From contig NVXE01000009.1 in the NCBI GenBank assembly GCA_002746975.1, positions 22,297 through 85,490 of the forward strand: a DNA stretch of 63,194 nucleotides, read 5' to 3'. This DNA comes from Bacteroidota bacterium. GTDB taxonomy: Bacteria; Bacteroidota; Bacteroidia; Flavobacteriales_D; Sanyastnellaceae. This document shows, in pieces, positions 1-10,288 of the stretch. The notes beneath the pieces are model-generated. The model did no database searches. It saw nothing but the letters and a program-made list of their open reading frames with translations, and was not told where the DNA came from. The first letter of the stretch is position 1. Every line of letters begins with the position of its first letter. A program made the position numbers and the translations under genes.

Positions 1-26
1 AAAACCCCATAACAAGACTTACTCAA

Positions 27-34
27 TACCTTTA
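27..34 (+). promoter_or_regulatory. -7-like box of the ABC exporter gene
   Basis: TACCTTTA matches the Bacteroidota -7 element TAnnTTTG at 7 of 8 positions and ends four bases before the ATG at 39. If it is used, transcription would begin at or next to the start codon. No upstream -33 region can be judged because the window begins at base 1. Confidence 0.45.
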
Positions 35-38
35 CAAA

Positions 39-1748
39 ATGAAAAACACCCTAAGTCTGATCCTCGCAGAGGTTAAGAACTATCAAAAACGCTTCATTTT
101 CACAGGAGTTTTGATTGTGGTACTCTCTTCAATAGTTTGGGTTAGGCCTGCCTTGATTAGGTATGCAGTAGATGTCGAAATTGCAAATGGCAACTACAAA
201 GGCATGGTTAATGTCTTCGCTTTGATTGTGTTAGTACTGCTTTTCGAAGCTCTGCTTAAGTATAGAGTTACATATCTTGCAAATTGGGTAGCCCAAAGTG
301 TGTCTTTGGACTTAAGAACAAAGCTATTTAAAAGAATCATGTCTTTCAGAATGCAGTTTTTTGATAGGACACCTGTAGGTAAGCTAGTGACTAGGCTTAT
401 AAGTGATATCGATGGAATAGCTAACGTTTTTTCTAACGGCCTTTTAAATGCGATAGGTGATCTCTTGACCTTGACGGTGGTGCTTACAGCTATGTTTATC
501 ATAAATCCATCTCTTACTTTTATTGTTATATTACCAATACCAGTTTTATTATTTGCGACAAGAATTTTTCAGAAACATATTAAAAAATCATTTGCAGATG
601 TAAGGAATCAAGTTTCTAATATGAATGAATTCGTTCAGGAACATGTTACAGGAATGCATATAGTTCAAGTCTTTAGTCGAGAGGAGGAGGAGGCGAAAAG
701 ATTTAAAAAATTAAATGGTAAGCATAGAGATGCAAATATTAGTTCTATAAAAGCATTTAGTATCTTTTTCCCCGTTGTAGAGATGTTAAGCGCGACTAGT
801 GTTGCTCTACTATTATGGCTGGGAATTGGAGGTGTTGTGAATGGTGAGATTACACTTGGTGAAGTTCTTCAATTCGTTCTATATGTATTTATGTTGTATC
901 GTCCTATAAGACAACTTGCTGATAGATTTAACGTTTTACAGATGGGGATAATAAATGCAGATAGAGTGTTCAAACTTCTTAGGTCAGACGAGAAGCTGGA
1001 AGATAAAGGCACTCGAGATGATGTGGAGTTTAACGGAAGGATAGAATTCAGAGATGTTTGGTTTGCTTATTCTGATGATAATTGGGTGTTGAAGGGGTTA
1101 TCTTTTACCGTTGAGCCTGGGTCTACGGTTGCTTTTGTTGGGTCAACTGGTGCAGGCAAAAGCACTATTATTAATCTTTTGTCTAGATTTTATGATTTCC
1201 AAAAGGGAAGTATTTTAATTGATGGGGTTGATATTAGAGATATAAAACTTTCTTATTTACGTGAGAATATTGGTGTAGTACAACAGGAGGTTTTTCTGAT
1301 GTCTGACACTCTAAGGGCGAACGTTACTTTGCACGATGATGGAGTTTCTGATAAAATGATTTGGGATGCCGCTGAAAGGGTAGGAGCAGCAGATTTTATC
1401 AGAAAACATTACGATGGGTTAGACTTACACGTTAGGGAAAGGGGGGCTATGCTTTCCGTAGGACAAAGACAACTCATAGCTTTTATGAGGGCCTACGTAG
1501 CGAGTCCTAACATACTTATTCTTGACGAAGCGACATCGTCTATTGATTCAGATTCGGAACAAATGATTCAAAAAGCTACGGCATCTATTTCTGAGGGACG
1601 TACCTCTTTAATAATTGCGCATAGACTTAGCACAATCCGAGACGCAGATAAAATTTTCGTTGTAAATGCTGGAAGAATTGTAGAGTCGGGAACTCACGAA
1701 GAATTAATTCAACTCAAAGAAGTTTACCACTCCTCCTTTTTTCTGTAA
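39..1748 (+). CDS. MsbA-like ABC exporter (fused membrane and ATPase domains)
   Basis: A 569-residue half-transporter expected to act as a homodimer in the inner membrane, exporting lipid, drug or peptide substrates by ATP hydrolysis. Residues 1-300 are a six-helix type-1 exporter membrane domain. The ATPase follows, with Walker A GSTGAGKST at about 368-376, signature LSVGQRQ at about 471 and Walker B ILILDEATS at about 492-500, and an H-loop in IIAHRLST. The length is normal for the family. The ATG at 39 is preceded by a -7-like box with a four-base spacer. Its 3' end overlaps the convergent thioesterase gene by 25 bases. The substrate cannot be read from sequence; in Bacteroidota such genes often lie beside unrelated housekeeping genes, so membership of the paa cluster is doubtful. 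Confidence 0.93.
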   Translation: MKNTLSLILAEVKNYQKRFIFTGVLIVVLSSIVWVRPALIRYAVDVEIANGNYKGMVNVFALIVLVLLFEALLKYRVTYLANWVAQSVSLDLRTKLFKRIMSFRMQFFDRTPVGKLVTRLISDIDGIANVFSNGLLNAIGDLLTLTVVLTAMFIINPSLTFIVILPIPVLLFATRIFQKHIKKSFADVRNQVSNMNEFVQEHVTGMHIVQVFSREEEEAKRFKKLNGKHRDANISSIKAFSIFFPVVEMLSATSVALLLWLGIGGVVNGEITLGEVLQFVLYVFMLYRPIRQLADRFNVLQMGIINADRVFKLLRSDEKLEDKGTRDDVEFNGRIEFRDVWFAYSDDNWVLKGLSFTVEPGSTVAFVGSTGAGKSTIINLLSRFYDFQKGSILIDGVDIRDIKLSYLRENIGVVQQEVFLMSDTLRANVTLHDDGVSDKMIWDAAERVGAADFIRKHYDGLDLHVRERGAMLSVGQRQLIAFMRAYVASPNILILDEATSSIDSDSEQMIQKATASISEGRTSLIIAHRLSTIRDADKIFVVNAGRIVESGTHEELIQLKEVYHSSFFL

Positions 1749-2140
1749 CCCATAGCACGAACATCGGCAACTCTTACTCCACTTTGGTTTAAAATAACTG
1801 AATCTACGTTTACTATTCTATGCTTCAAAGTAGTCACTATTGCTTCAGCAACAAGTGTATCGCCTATTTTCACAGGTTCCAAATGACGAATTGAGGTGTT
1901 TAAGCTGACAGCATGTCTGCCATGGGCATTTGCGGCAAAAGCAATAGCACTATCTGCTAATGCGAAGGTGATGGAACCGTGAATTATACCAAAACCATTT
2001 GCCATTTCACTTCTCGTTACCATCTCCAATTTACAAAATCCAGGAGTACATTCGATTACTTCAGCTTTGAGCCAAGCCGTCATCTTGTCGTCGAGCAACA
2101 TTTTCTGAGTGATAGAGTGTACTTTGTTTTCGTAAGTCAT
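1724..2140 (-). CDS. paaI: PaaI-type hotdog thioesterase
   Basis: A 138-residue single hotdog-fold acyl-CoA thioesterase. The motif IIHGSITFALADSAIAFAAN at about residues 52-71 matches the PaaI signature (HGG...LADSA.A.A.N), with the conserved Asp and Asn in place. In phenylacetate degradation PaaI hydrolyses ring-hydroxylated or dead-end CoA esters, freeing trapped CoA. It is the last gene of the leftward paaA-B-C-D-I run, 24 bases after paaD, which supports the assignment. The 3' end overlaps the ABC exporter gene on the opposite strand by 25 bases, so the two transcripts converge without a visible terminator. Confidence 0.9.
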   Translation of the reverse strand: MTYENKVHSITQKMLLDDKMTAWLKAEVIECTPGFCKLEMVTRSEMANGFGIIHGSITFALADSAIAFAANAHGRHAVSLNTSIRHLEPVKIGDTLVAEAIVTTLKHRIVNVDSVILNQSGVRVADVRAMGYRKKEEW

Positions 2141-2164
2141 AATATTGAAGTTGTTAATGAGAAT

Positions 2165-2680
2165 CTAGATGCATTTAAAGTGCTCAAATGGTTCAAGACA
2201 TTCATTGCAAATAAAAGAGGCTTTACAGGCTGTAGATCCAAATGGGCTAACTAGTTTTGTGTTTTTACTTTTACAAAGTGGACAGGGAATTACCCTTCCT
2301 TCTCCAGTTAAAAAAGATCTATCATGGCTTGACCCCTCAGGAGGTGCAATTCCATGTTTTTGCATTTTCTCTCTCGTTTCCTTGTTAATCCAATCTGTAG
2401 TCCAAGCCGGACTAATAGCGATTCTAACTTCTGCCTTATTGTCTATTACCCTTGCTGCAGTAAGTACGTCTTCGGCAATAACTTCAGTGGCGGGACACCC
2501 AGAATAAGTAGGTGTAATAATACAAACTACATGATCTTTTTCGAAGATTACGTCTCGAAGAATCCCCATCTCTTCAACACTAAGAAATGGTAATTCGGGA
2601 TCCATCACATCCTGCATTTGACGCTTCACTTTTATTACTAGCTCTGCACCATTAATTTCTTGATGTGGTAGATCTGACAT
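2165..2680 (-). CDS. paaD: Phenylacetyl-CoA epoxidase assembly subunit PaaD
   Basis: A 171-residue member of the MIP18/DUF59 family that includes SufT-like iron-sulfur assembly factors. The DPELPFLSVEEMG stretch near residue 27 is the domain's DPE motif, and the GCPAT segment follows near residue 82. The C-terminus has a zinc-ribbon-like set of cysteines (CPLC, then C..S..C..C, ending ECLEPFEHFKC), typical of PaaD/PaaJ. PaaD is needed for epoxidase activity and is thought to mature the iron-sulfur cluster of PaaE. The gene lies 12 bases after paaC and 24 before paaI in the leftward operon. Confidence 0.93.
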   Translation of the reverse strand: MSDLPHQEINGAELVIKVKRQMQDVMDPELPFLSVEEMGILRDVIFEKDHVVCIITPTYSGCPATEVIAEDVLTAARVIDNKAEVRIAISPAWTTDWINKETREKMQKHGIAPPEGSSHDRSFLTGEGRVIPCPLCKSKNTKLVSPFGSTACKASFICNECLEPFEHFKCI

Positions 2681-2692
2681 GATATGGTTATT

Positions 2693-3454
2693 TTACCAAG
2701 AAGCTCCTGGATGAGTACGAGGTAGGATTTGCATTTCAGCAAGCATAAATCCAAAAGCTTCTGTGTGAATTCCTTTTCGTCCACCAGTTTGCATGAATCC
2801 GTCTTCAGGACGTACCAAAGTTGCTTTTGATAGAATGTCATCGATTTTAACATCCCATTCTTTTTTAAGTTCCTCAAGGTTAGGGAGAAGCCCAGATTCT
2901 AATCCGGAGCGATCTATTTCGTCAGAAATAAACATCTCCCCAGTAAACTTCCAAAGGTCGTTTAATGACTTCTGCACTCTACTGTGACTCTCAGGTGTTC
3001 CATCACCTAGGCGTACCATCCATTTACTACTGTGATCGAAATGATAACGTATTTCCTTTACAGCTTTAGCCGCAATCCCAGCTGCTTCTGGGTTAAAAGA
3101 CTGTTGAGCAATATGTTCAGCTCGTAAAAGAGCGAATGCATCGAACAAGAATTGCCTTACTATTGTATCACCAAAATCACCGTTTGGTTGTTCAACTAGA
3201 AGTAAATTTTGGAATTCTCTACCGGATCGTAGAAAGGCAAGTTCGTCGTCTGACTTAATTCCCTCCTCGAACAAAGATCCAGCGAGAGATAAATAAGATT
3301 GTGTTTGGCCTATTAAGTCGAGAGAAATATTAGTCAGAGCTATGTCCTCCTCTAGAGCTGGTGCATGTCCACACCATTCCGCGAGGCGCTGACCTAGGAT
3401 TAAGGCATCATCTCCTAAACGCAACAGAGCATTTTTAAGTTGAGAATTATTCAT
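2693..3454 (-). CDS. paaC: Phenylacetyl-CoA epoxidase structural subunit PaaC
   Basis: A 253-residue ferritin-like helical protein, the usual PaaC length. PaaC is the non-catalytic partner that forms the heterodimer with PaaA in the bacterial multicomponent monooxygenase. Recognisable family segments are LGDDALILGQRLAEWCGHAP at the N-terminus, the EIRYHFDHSSKW helix in the middle and the HTEAFGFMLAEMQ...HPGASW ending. It starts six bases after paaB stops, so the genes are cotranscribed. Confidence 0.96.
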   Translation of the reverse strand: MNNSQLKNALLRLGDDALILGQRLAEWCGHAPALEEDIALTNISLDLIGQTQSYLSLAGSLFEEGIKSDDELAFLRSGREFQNLLLVEQPNGDFGDTIVRQFLFDAFALLRAEHIAQQSFNPEAAGIAAKAVKEIRYHFDHSSKWMVRLGDGTPESHSRVQKSLNDLWKFTGEMFISDEIDRSGLESGLLPNLEELKKEWDVKIDDILSKATLVRPEDGFMQTGGRKGIHTEAFGFMLAEMQILPRTHPGASW

Positions 3455-3459
3455 GCAGC

Positions 3460-3753
3460 TTACATATGATTAACCTCGTCGGGTAACACGTAAAATGTTG
3501 GGTGTCTATAGATCTTATCGTTCGCAGGATCGAAAAGAGCATCAGAATCCTCGGGGGCACTTGCGATAATCTTATCAGCTGGAACAACCCAGATACTTAC
3601 TCCTTCTTGACGACGAGTGTAAACATCTCGAGCATTGCCTATAGCCATTTCTGCATCTGCAGCGTGAAGACTTCCTACATGTTTATGTCCCAAACCTTGA
3701 CGGCTTCGAATAAACACTTCCCATAAAGGCCAATTTTTATTTTTATCGCTCAT
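3460..3753 (-). CDS. paaB: Phenylacetyl-CoA epoxidase subunit PaaB
   Basis: A 97-residue protein of the PaaB family, which is small and bridges PaaA-PaaC dimers in the epoxidase. Diagnostic segments are WPLWEVFIRSRQGLGHKHVG near the N-terminus, then the HAADAEMAIGNARDVYTRR segment, and SIWVVPA after it. The length is that of the family. The gene is 12 bases downstream of paaA and six upstream of paaC. Confidence 0.96.
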   Translation of the reverse strand: MSDKNKNWPLWEVFIRSRQGLGHKHVGSLHAADAEMAIGNARDVYTRRQEGVSIWVVPADKIIASAPEDSDALFDPANDKIYRHPTFYVLPDEVNHM

Positions 3754-3765
3754 ATTTAAGGTCTT

Positions 3766-4704
3766 TTACTCTTTCGTTTTTTTTTTCTCTGCATAAGCTA
3801 AAGCAGCTTCTCTAACCCAAGCGCCATCGTCGTGAGCTTTATTCCTTGCTTCTAGACGTTCATTATTACATGGGCCGTTTCCCGAAAGCACATTGTTAAA
3901 TTCTACCCAATCTATCTCACCGAAATCATAATGTCCTGTATCTTCATTCCATTTTAAATCTGGATCTGGTATTTTAAGTCCTATCAGCTCTGCCTGTGGA
4001 ACAGTCATATCTACCATTCTTTGCCTCAATTCATCATTTGAGAACCGTTTAATATTCCACTTCATGTTTTGTGAACTATGAGTGCTATTCTTATCACTTG
4101 GACCAAACATCATTAGAGATGGCCACCACCATCTATTAAGAGCATCTTGAGCCATGTCAATTTGATCTTTAGTACCCTTCATAAGCTCCATCATAATGGA
4201 ATAGCCTTGTCTTTGGTGGAAGCTCTCCTCTCTGCAAACACGAGTCATAGCACGGGCATACGGACCGTAACTGCACCTACAAAGAGGTACTTGATTCATT
4301 ATTGCAGACCCGTCAACTAGCCATCCAATAGCTCCCATATCTGCCCACGTTAAAGACGGATAGTTGAAAATACTGCTGTATTTAGCTTTTCCGCTTAGCA
4401 AATCGTCTATTAAATCAGCTCGGTCAACTCCTAATGTCTCAGCAGCAGAATACAAATAGAGTCCATGACCTGCCTCGTCTTGAACTTTTGCAAGTAAAAT
4501 AACCTTTCTCTGCAAGCTAGGAGCTCTCGTAATCCAGTTCCCTTCCGGAAGCATTCCTACAACTTCAGAATGAGCATGCTGAGATATTTGACGTATCAAA
4601 GTCTTGCGATAACCATCAGGCATCCAGTCTTTTGGCTCGATTTTCTTATCCTTAGCTACATAAGCATCAAACTCCTCTCTTAACTTTTCTTGAGTGGCAT
4701 TCAT
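3766..4704 (-). CDS. paaA: Phenylacetyl-CoA epoxidase catalytic subunit PaaA
   Basis: A 312-residue di-iron oxygenase subunit that epoxidises the aromatic ring of phenylacetyl-CoA with O2 and electrons from PaaE. The iron-ligand helices are visible as [11 protein letters not shown] (about residues 73-83) and [12 protein letters not shown] in the middle of the protein. Length and sequence order are canonical. It is the first gene of the leftward paaABCDI run. The ATG lies four bases after a TATCTTTG box, leaving no room for a ribosome-binding site. The divergent paaE starts 99 bases away. Confidence 0.97.
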   Translation of the reverse strand: MNATQEKLREEFDAYVAKDKKIEPKDWMPDGYRKTLIRQISQHAHSEVVGMLPEGNWITRAPSLQRKVILLAKVQDEAGHGLYLYSAAETLGVDRADLIDDLLSGKAKYSSIFNYPSLTWADMGAIGWLVDGSAIMNQVPLCRCSYGPYARAMTRVCREESFHQRQGYSIMMELMKGTKDQIDMAQDALNRWWWPSLMMFGPSDKNSTHSSQNMKWNIKRFSNDELRQRMVDMTVPQAELIGLKIPDPDLKWNEDTGHYDFGEIDWVEFNNVLSGNGPCNNERLEARNKAHDDGAWVREAALAYAEKKKTKE

Positions 4705-4708
4705 GCTT

Positions 4709-4716
4709 CAAAGATA
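4709..4716 (-). promoter_or_regulatory. -7 box of paaA
   Basis: On the minus strand this reads TATCTTTG, a perfect match to TAnnTTTG, followed by AAGC and the paaA ATG. I see no clear TTG element at the usual -33 distance. Confidence 0.55.
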
Positions 4717-4791
4717 CTGCCTTAGCTTTTTTCCGCCTGATATATACCAAATCAGTTGATAATTACTTACCAAAATTTATTTATACCGAAT

Positions 4792-4799
4792 TACCTTCG
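4792..4799 (+). promoter_or_regulatory. -7-like box of paaE
   Basis: TACCTTCG matches TAnnTTTG at 7 of 8 positions and is followed by CGCC and the paaE ATG at 4804. With the paaA box on the other strand it makes the 99-base gap a divergent promoter region for the whole epoxidase. Confidence 0.5.
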
Positions 4800-4803
4800 C
4801 GCC

Positions 4804-5889
4804 ATGTCTAAATTTCAACCCCTTAGAGTAACTGAAATCCGTCGAGAAACGCCTGATTCAGTTTCATTATTACTTGAGCCTGTCTCAGGTGAAGTATTTA
4901 GTTTCGTTGCGGGACAGTACTTAACTCTTCGTACGACTATAGATGGTGAGGATATTCGTAGAAGTTACTCACTTTGTTCTAACCCTCAAGGAGAAGGACT
5001 TCGTGTTGCAATCAAGGAGGTTAATGGAGGAAAGTTTAGCACTTTTGCAAATCGAGAACTCAAAGTAGGAGAGACTTTAGACTCCATGCCCCCTGAAGGT
5101 AGATTTGTTGTAGACACTAGACCTAACACAAAAAATCACTTGGCCTTTGCTGCTGGTTCGGGCATCACACCGATACTCAGTATTATTAAGGACGTTTTAA
5201 CAACGAATAATTCCTCAACGTTCACTTTGTTTTATGTGAATAAGGATACCGCGAGTATTATGTTTAAAGACGAACTTGCCGATCTTAAGGATACTTATCT
5301 CGAACGTCTCCAGATCTTTAACCTTCTGACTAGAGAACCTGTTGAAATAGAACTTTTCGGCGGACGTCTTGATTCATCAAGATTATCTAGTATTTTCAAA
5401 TCAGTTGTAAATCCATCAAACTTTGACGTTGCATATCTATGTGGACCAGAAGAAATGATTATGGATTGTAAGTCATCTCTTGTTACTAACGGATTATCTG
5501 AACCAAACATCAAGTTCGAGCTCTTTACGACTTCGGCACCTGCATCTACATCTACATCAGCTTCTACAGAGTCTAAGACTACTAACTCAGCTACTTCGGG
5601 AGATAAAGTAGACATAGCAATTGTTCTTGATGGAGTAACTACGACTGTTTCAGTGAAACGTACTGGAAAATCTATTCTCGACGCTGCTCTCGACGCAGGT
5701 TTAGATGCTCCATTTTCTTGCCAAGGAGGAGTTTGTTGCACCTGCCGCTGTAAAATGACATCTGGAGAAGCTTCAATGGATATTAATTTCGCACTTGAAG
5801 AAGACGAAGTAGAGAATGGCTATGTACTAGCTTGTCAATCTCACCCTGTAGGAGATGGCCCTTTTGTTATGGATTTCGATCAACCCTGA
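4804..5889 (+). CDS. paaE: Phenylacetyl-CoA epoxidase reductase PaaE
   Basis: A 361-residue flavin/iron-sulfur reductase that passes electrons from NADPH to the PaaA di-iron centre. The N-terminal ferredoxin-reductase part has the FAD motif RRSYSLCS (about 51-58) and the nucleotide-binding AAGSGITPILS (about 116-126). The C-terminal plant-type [2Fe-2S] domain has Cys306, Cys311, Cys314 and Cys344. The two halves are joined by a Ser/Thr/Ala-rich linker (about residues 240-262) that is longer and more repetitive than usual. I chose ATG 4804 over an in-frame TTG at 4756, because the family starts with M-K/S-F...V and the -7-like box at 4792-4799 sits between them. It is transcribed away from paaA. 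Confidence 0.96.
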   Translation: MSKFQPLRVTEIRRETPDSVSLLLEPVSGEVFSFVAGQYLTLRTTIDGEDIRRSYSLCSNPQGEGLRVAIKEVNGGKFSTFANRELKVGETLDSMPPEGRFVVDTRPNTKNHLAFAAGSGITPILSIIKDVLTTNNSSTFTLFYVNKDTASIMFKDELADLKDTYLERLQIFNLLTREPVEIELFGGRLDSSRLSSIFKSVVNPSNFDVAYLCGPEEMIMDCKSSLVTNGLSEPNIKFELFTTSAPASTSTSASTESKTTNSATSGDKVDIAIVLDGVTTTVSVKRTGKSILDAALDAGLDAPFSCQGGVCCTCRCKMTSGEASMDINFALEEDEVENGYVLACQSHPVGDGPFVMDFDQP

Positions 5890-5923
5890 TTTTTTACTAA
5901 AATTTTTTCAAGAGAAAATCACA

Positions 5924-7825
5924 CTAAGTTCTTTCAGAAAGTTCAAGCCAACGCATTTCAACTTCATCTAACTCAGCGCTAACTTTTCCTAATTCTTCTC
6001 CTAGTCTAGTTAGATCTTCGTGATTATTACACGATTCGAGTTCTCGAGACATCTTGTCGCGAATTTTTTCAAGTTCTTCAATACGTGGAGTAAGTTGATC
6101 GAATTCGAATTTTTCTTTATACGATAGTCTATCAGAGTAATCTCCTTTAACAGTTTTTGAAGAAGTTATTGCTGCTTTTTTTGCATTTGCGGCAGCTATA
6201 GTTGCGATGTTTTGCTGTTCTTTGCGATCTAATCGATATTGGGTGTAGTTTCCTGGGTAGTTTCGTATTGATTTGGAGTTTTTGCCTGAGATGTCCTTTT
6301 CTCCTAAAGCCCAAACGTGTTCTACGATTTTATCCATAAAATATCTATCATGCGAGACGACAAGCAGGCAGCCTGTAAAGCTAAGTAGGAACTCTTCTAG
6401 AACTGCGAGGGTGAATATATCTAGGTCATTTGTGGGCTCATCTAAGATTAAGAAGTTAGGGTTTTTCATTAACACCCTTAGAAGATGAAGGCGCTTACGT
6501 TCACCACCACTCAGTACTTTTATATACTGGTAATGCATATGTTTGGGAAAGAGGAAGCGTTCTAGAAGTTGTGCAGCGGTAAGTTTGGCTCCTCCTTTTA
6601 GAGGAATGTAATCTGCTATTTCCCTGACGGCGTCTATAACCTTCCATTCTTCACTAAACTTTCCTCCAAGTTGGTGATAATGCCCGAAGACAACTGTGTC
6701 TCCAACAACGACTTTACCAGAATTAGGCTCTTGATTTCCCAAAATCATGTTGAGAAGTGAGGTTTTTCCCGATCCGTTATGGCCTACTATCCCAATTCTT
6801 TCTCCGCGTTTAAAGTGATGAGTAATGCCTTCAAATAATACCTTATCCCCATAAGCACAACTAATTTTATGAAGCTCCACAACTTTTCCGCCTAATCGTT
6901 CAGGTATAACAGAAATATGCATAGGATCTTCTTGCAATCTAATAGCAGCCTCTTTTTTTATTTCGTAAAAGCGGTCTATTCTACTTTTGCTTTTTCCTGT
7001 TCTAGCTGACGGTGTAGATCTCATCCAGGCTAGTTCACGAGTCATTACCTTTTTCGCTCTGTCCTTAGAAGCTTGTGCGTTATCTCGTCTTTCATCTCTT
7101 TTCTCTAGATAGTATGTAAAATTACCTTTGTAGGAATAGAGTTGATTATTTTCAAGTTCAAGAATTCGGTCACAGACATTTTCTAAAAAATATCTATCGT
7201 GCGTGATCATGAAAATCGTAGAGTTCGTAGAACTAAGTCGTTTTTCAAGCCATGCAATCATTTCAAGATCGAGGTGATTTGTAGGTTCGTCAAGAAAAAG
7301 TAATTCGGGAGCTTCTAATAAGACAGCAGCGAGAGCTGCACGACGTTTTTCACCCCCACTTAAAGTTCCTATTTTACGTGAAAGATCGTGCAAGTTGAGT
7401 TGTCCAAGGATTTCTCTTGCTCTAGCTTCGTAATTCCAAGCCTGTGTTCTATCCATAGCATCAGAAGCCTCTTGAAACTTAGGGCCTTCAGCACCTCTTT
7501 CTAACTCTTTTTCGTAGTTACGCAATGCAATAACTGCTGGGTTATCACCTATGTATAAAGTGTCTAGTAAGGTTGATTCTGTATCTAGATCGGCTTCTTG
7601 TCTAAGGAAACCCCATCTAACTCCTCCCATAAATGCTACTCTACCTGAATCAGCGGGTTCCAAATCACACAATGCGCGCATCAAAGTGCTTTTTCCAGTA
7701 CCGTTTCTCGCGACAAGAGCAACTCTTTGGCCTCGACCTATGCCAAACGTTAAATCTTCAAAAAGAACGCGTTCTCCATATCTTTTTGAAAGCCCCTCTA
7801 CCGATAATACATTCTGTTCAGCCAT
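5924..7825 (-). CDS. ABC-F family ATPase (Uup/ABCF3-like)
   Basis: A 633-residue soluble protein with two ATPase domains and no membrane part, the hallmark of ABC-F proteins that act on the ribosome. Domain 1 has Walker A RNGTGKST near residue 40, signature LSGGEKRR near 155 and LFLDEPTNHLD. The interdomain linker (about 235-300) is basic, and domain 2 has GHNGSGKTS near 350, LSGGERKR and LILDEPTNDLD. A C-terminal coiled coil (about 560-633) resembles Uup. The likely role is relief of stalled or clashing ribosomes or quality control; antibiotic resistance is possible but not shown. The minus-strand sequence TACCTTG-CGGC-ATG puts a -7-like box just before the start. Confidence 0.94.
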   Translation of the reverse strand: MAEQNVLSVEGLSKRYGERVLFEDLTFGIGRGQRVALVARNGTGKSTLMRALCDLEPADSGRVAFMGGVRWGFLRQEADLDTESTLLDTLYIGDNPAVIALRNYEKELERGAEGPKFQEASDAMDRTQAWNYEARAREILGQLNLHDLSRKIGTLSGGEKRRAALAAVLLEAPELLFLDEPTNHLDLEMIAWLEKRLSSTNSTIFMITHDRYFLENVCDRILELENNQLYSYKGNFTYYLEKRDERRDNAQASKDRAKKVMTRELAWMRSTPSARTGKSKSRIDRFYEIKKEAAIRLQEDPMHISVIPERLGGKVVELHKISCAYGDKVLFEGITHHFKRGERIGIVGHNGSGKTSLLNMILGNQEPNSGKVVVGDTVVFGHYHQLGGKFSEEWKVIDAVREIADYIPLKGGAKLTAAQLLERFLFPKHMHYQYIKVLSGGERKRLHLLRVLMKNPNFLILDEPTNDLDIFTLAVLEEFLLSFTGCLLVVSHDRYFMDKIVEHVWALGEKDISGKNSKSIRNYPGNYTQYRLDRKEQQNIATIAAANAKKAAITSSKTVKGDYSDRLSYKEKFEFDQLTPRIEELEKIRDKMSRELESCNNHEDLTRLGEELGKVSAELDEVEMRWLELSERT

Positions 7826-7828
7826 GCC

Positions 7829-7836
7829 GCAAGGTA
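7829..7836 (-). promoter_or_regulatory. -7-like box of the ABC-F gene
   Basis: The minus strand reads TACCTTGC, with the G four bases before the ATG at 7825. It is one T shorter than TAnnTTTG, so this is a weaker match than its neighbours. Confidence 0.35.
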
Positions 7837-7883
7837 CAATTGCTATGGGGGGGTGTGAGTATTTTTATTGAGAGATTTTAGAC

Positions 7884-7891
7884 TAAATTTG
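7884..7891 (+). promoter_or_regulatory. -7 box of the GNAT gene
   Basis: TAAATTTG is a perfect TAnnTTTG match and is followed by GTTT and the ATG at 7896. A TTG at 7868-7870 is closer than the usual -33 spacing, so the upstream element is uncertain. Confidence 0.55.
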
Positions 7892-7895
7892 GTTT

Positions 7896-8399
7896 ATGTC
7901 TAAGGAGAGAGATTCAAGCCCTTTAAATGAATCATTTCAGTTTTTTTGTAAAAATTGGAGTGAATTGAACAGAGATGAGCTTCATGCTCTTATTCGATTG
8001 CGAATTGATGTGTTTGTGGTGGAGCAAGATTGTCCTTATCCAGATTTAGATGGCAAGGATTTATTATCTCATCACGTATATGCGATAAAGAAGGGGGATG
8101 ATGTAGCTTCTGGAGTTTCTGCTTCAGCCACGATTAGAATTTGTGCACCCGGAGTAAGCTATAGTGAACCAAGTTTAGGTCGAGTCGTGACTAATTCAAG
8201 TTGCCGTGGGCTAGGATTAGGAATATATATGATGAAGCGAGCTATTAACGAGTGCGAACACCTATACCCCGGACAAGGAATTAGAATCTCCGCACAATGT
8301 TATCTAGATAAATTCTATACCTCTCTAGGATTTGAAACCACGGGTGAGACCTACCTTGAGGATGACATTCCACACATTCAAATGTTTCGAAAAAGCTAA
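7896..8399 (+). CDS. ElaA-like GNAT N-acetyltransferase
   Basis: A 167-residue acetyltransferase of the ElaA type. The N-terminal block LHALIRLRIDVFVVEQDCPY with the following DLDGKD is diagnostic of ElaA. The acetyl-CoA loop follows as GRVVTNSSCRGLGLGIYMM (about residues 93-111), and a family-typical SAQCYLDKFYTSLGF block lies near the C-terminus. The substrate is unknown for the family. It is a single gene between the divergent ABC-F gene and the convergent pyrG; the start follows a perfect -7 box. Confidence 0.9.
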   Translation: MSKERDSSPLNESFQFFCKNWSELNRDELHALIRLRIDVFVVEQDCPYPDLDGKDLLSHHVYAIKKGDDVASGVSASATIRICAPGVSYSEPSLGRVVTNSSCRGLGLGIYMMKRAINECEHLYPGQGIRISAQCYLDKFYTSLGFETTGETYLEDDIPHIQMFRKS

Positions 8400-8452
8400 C
8401 GAAAGAGCTTAACCGTTTTAGGCGATATGGCTTCTCTAAAAGAAGTTTGAAT

Positions 8453-10265
<1,813 letters not shown>

Positions 10266-10288
10266 TTAAGTTGTAATTTTCCATAACT

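Noticed and set aside
4756-4803. Upstream TTG as the paaE start
   Set aside because: It adds 16 residues without family similarity, and the -7-like box lies inside that stretch; ATG 4804 fits better.
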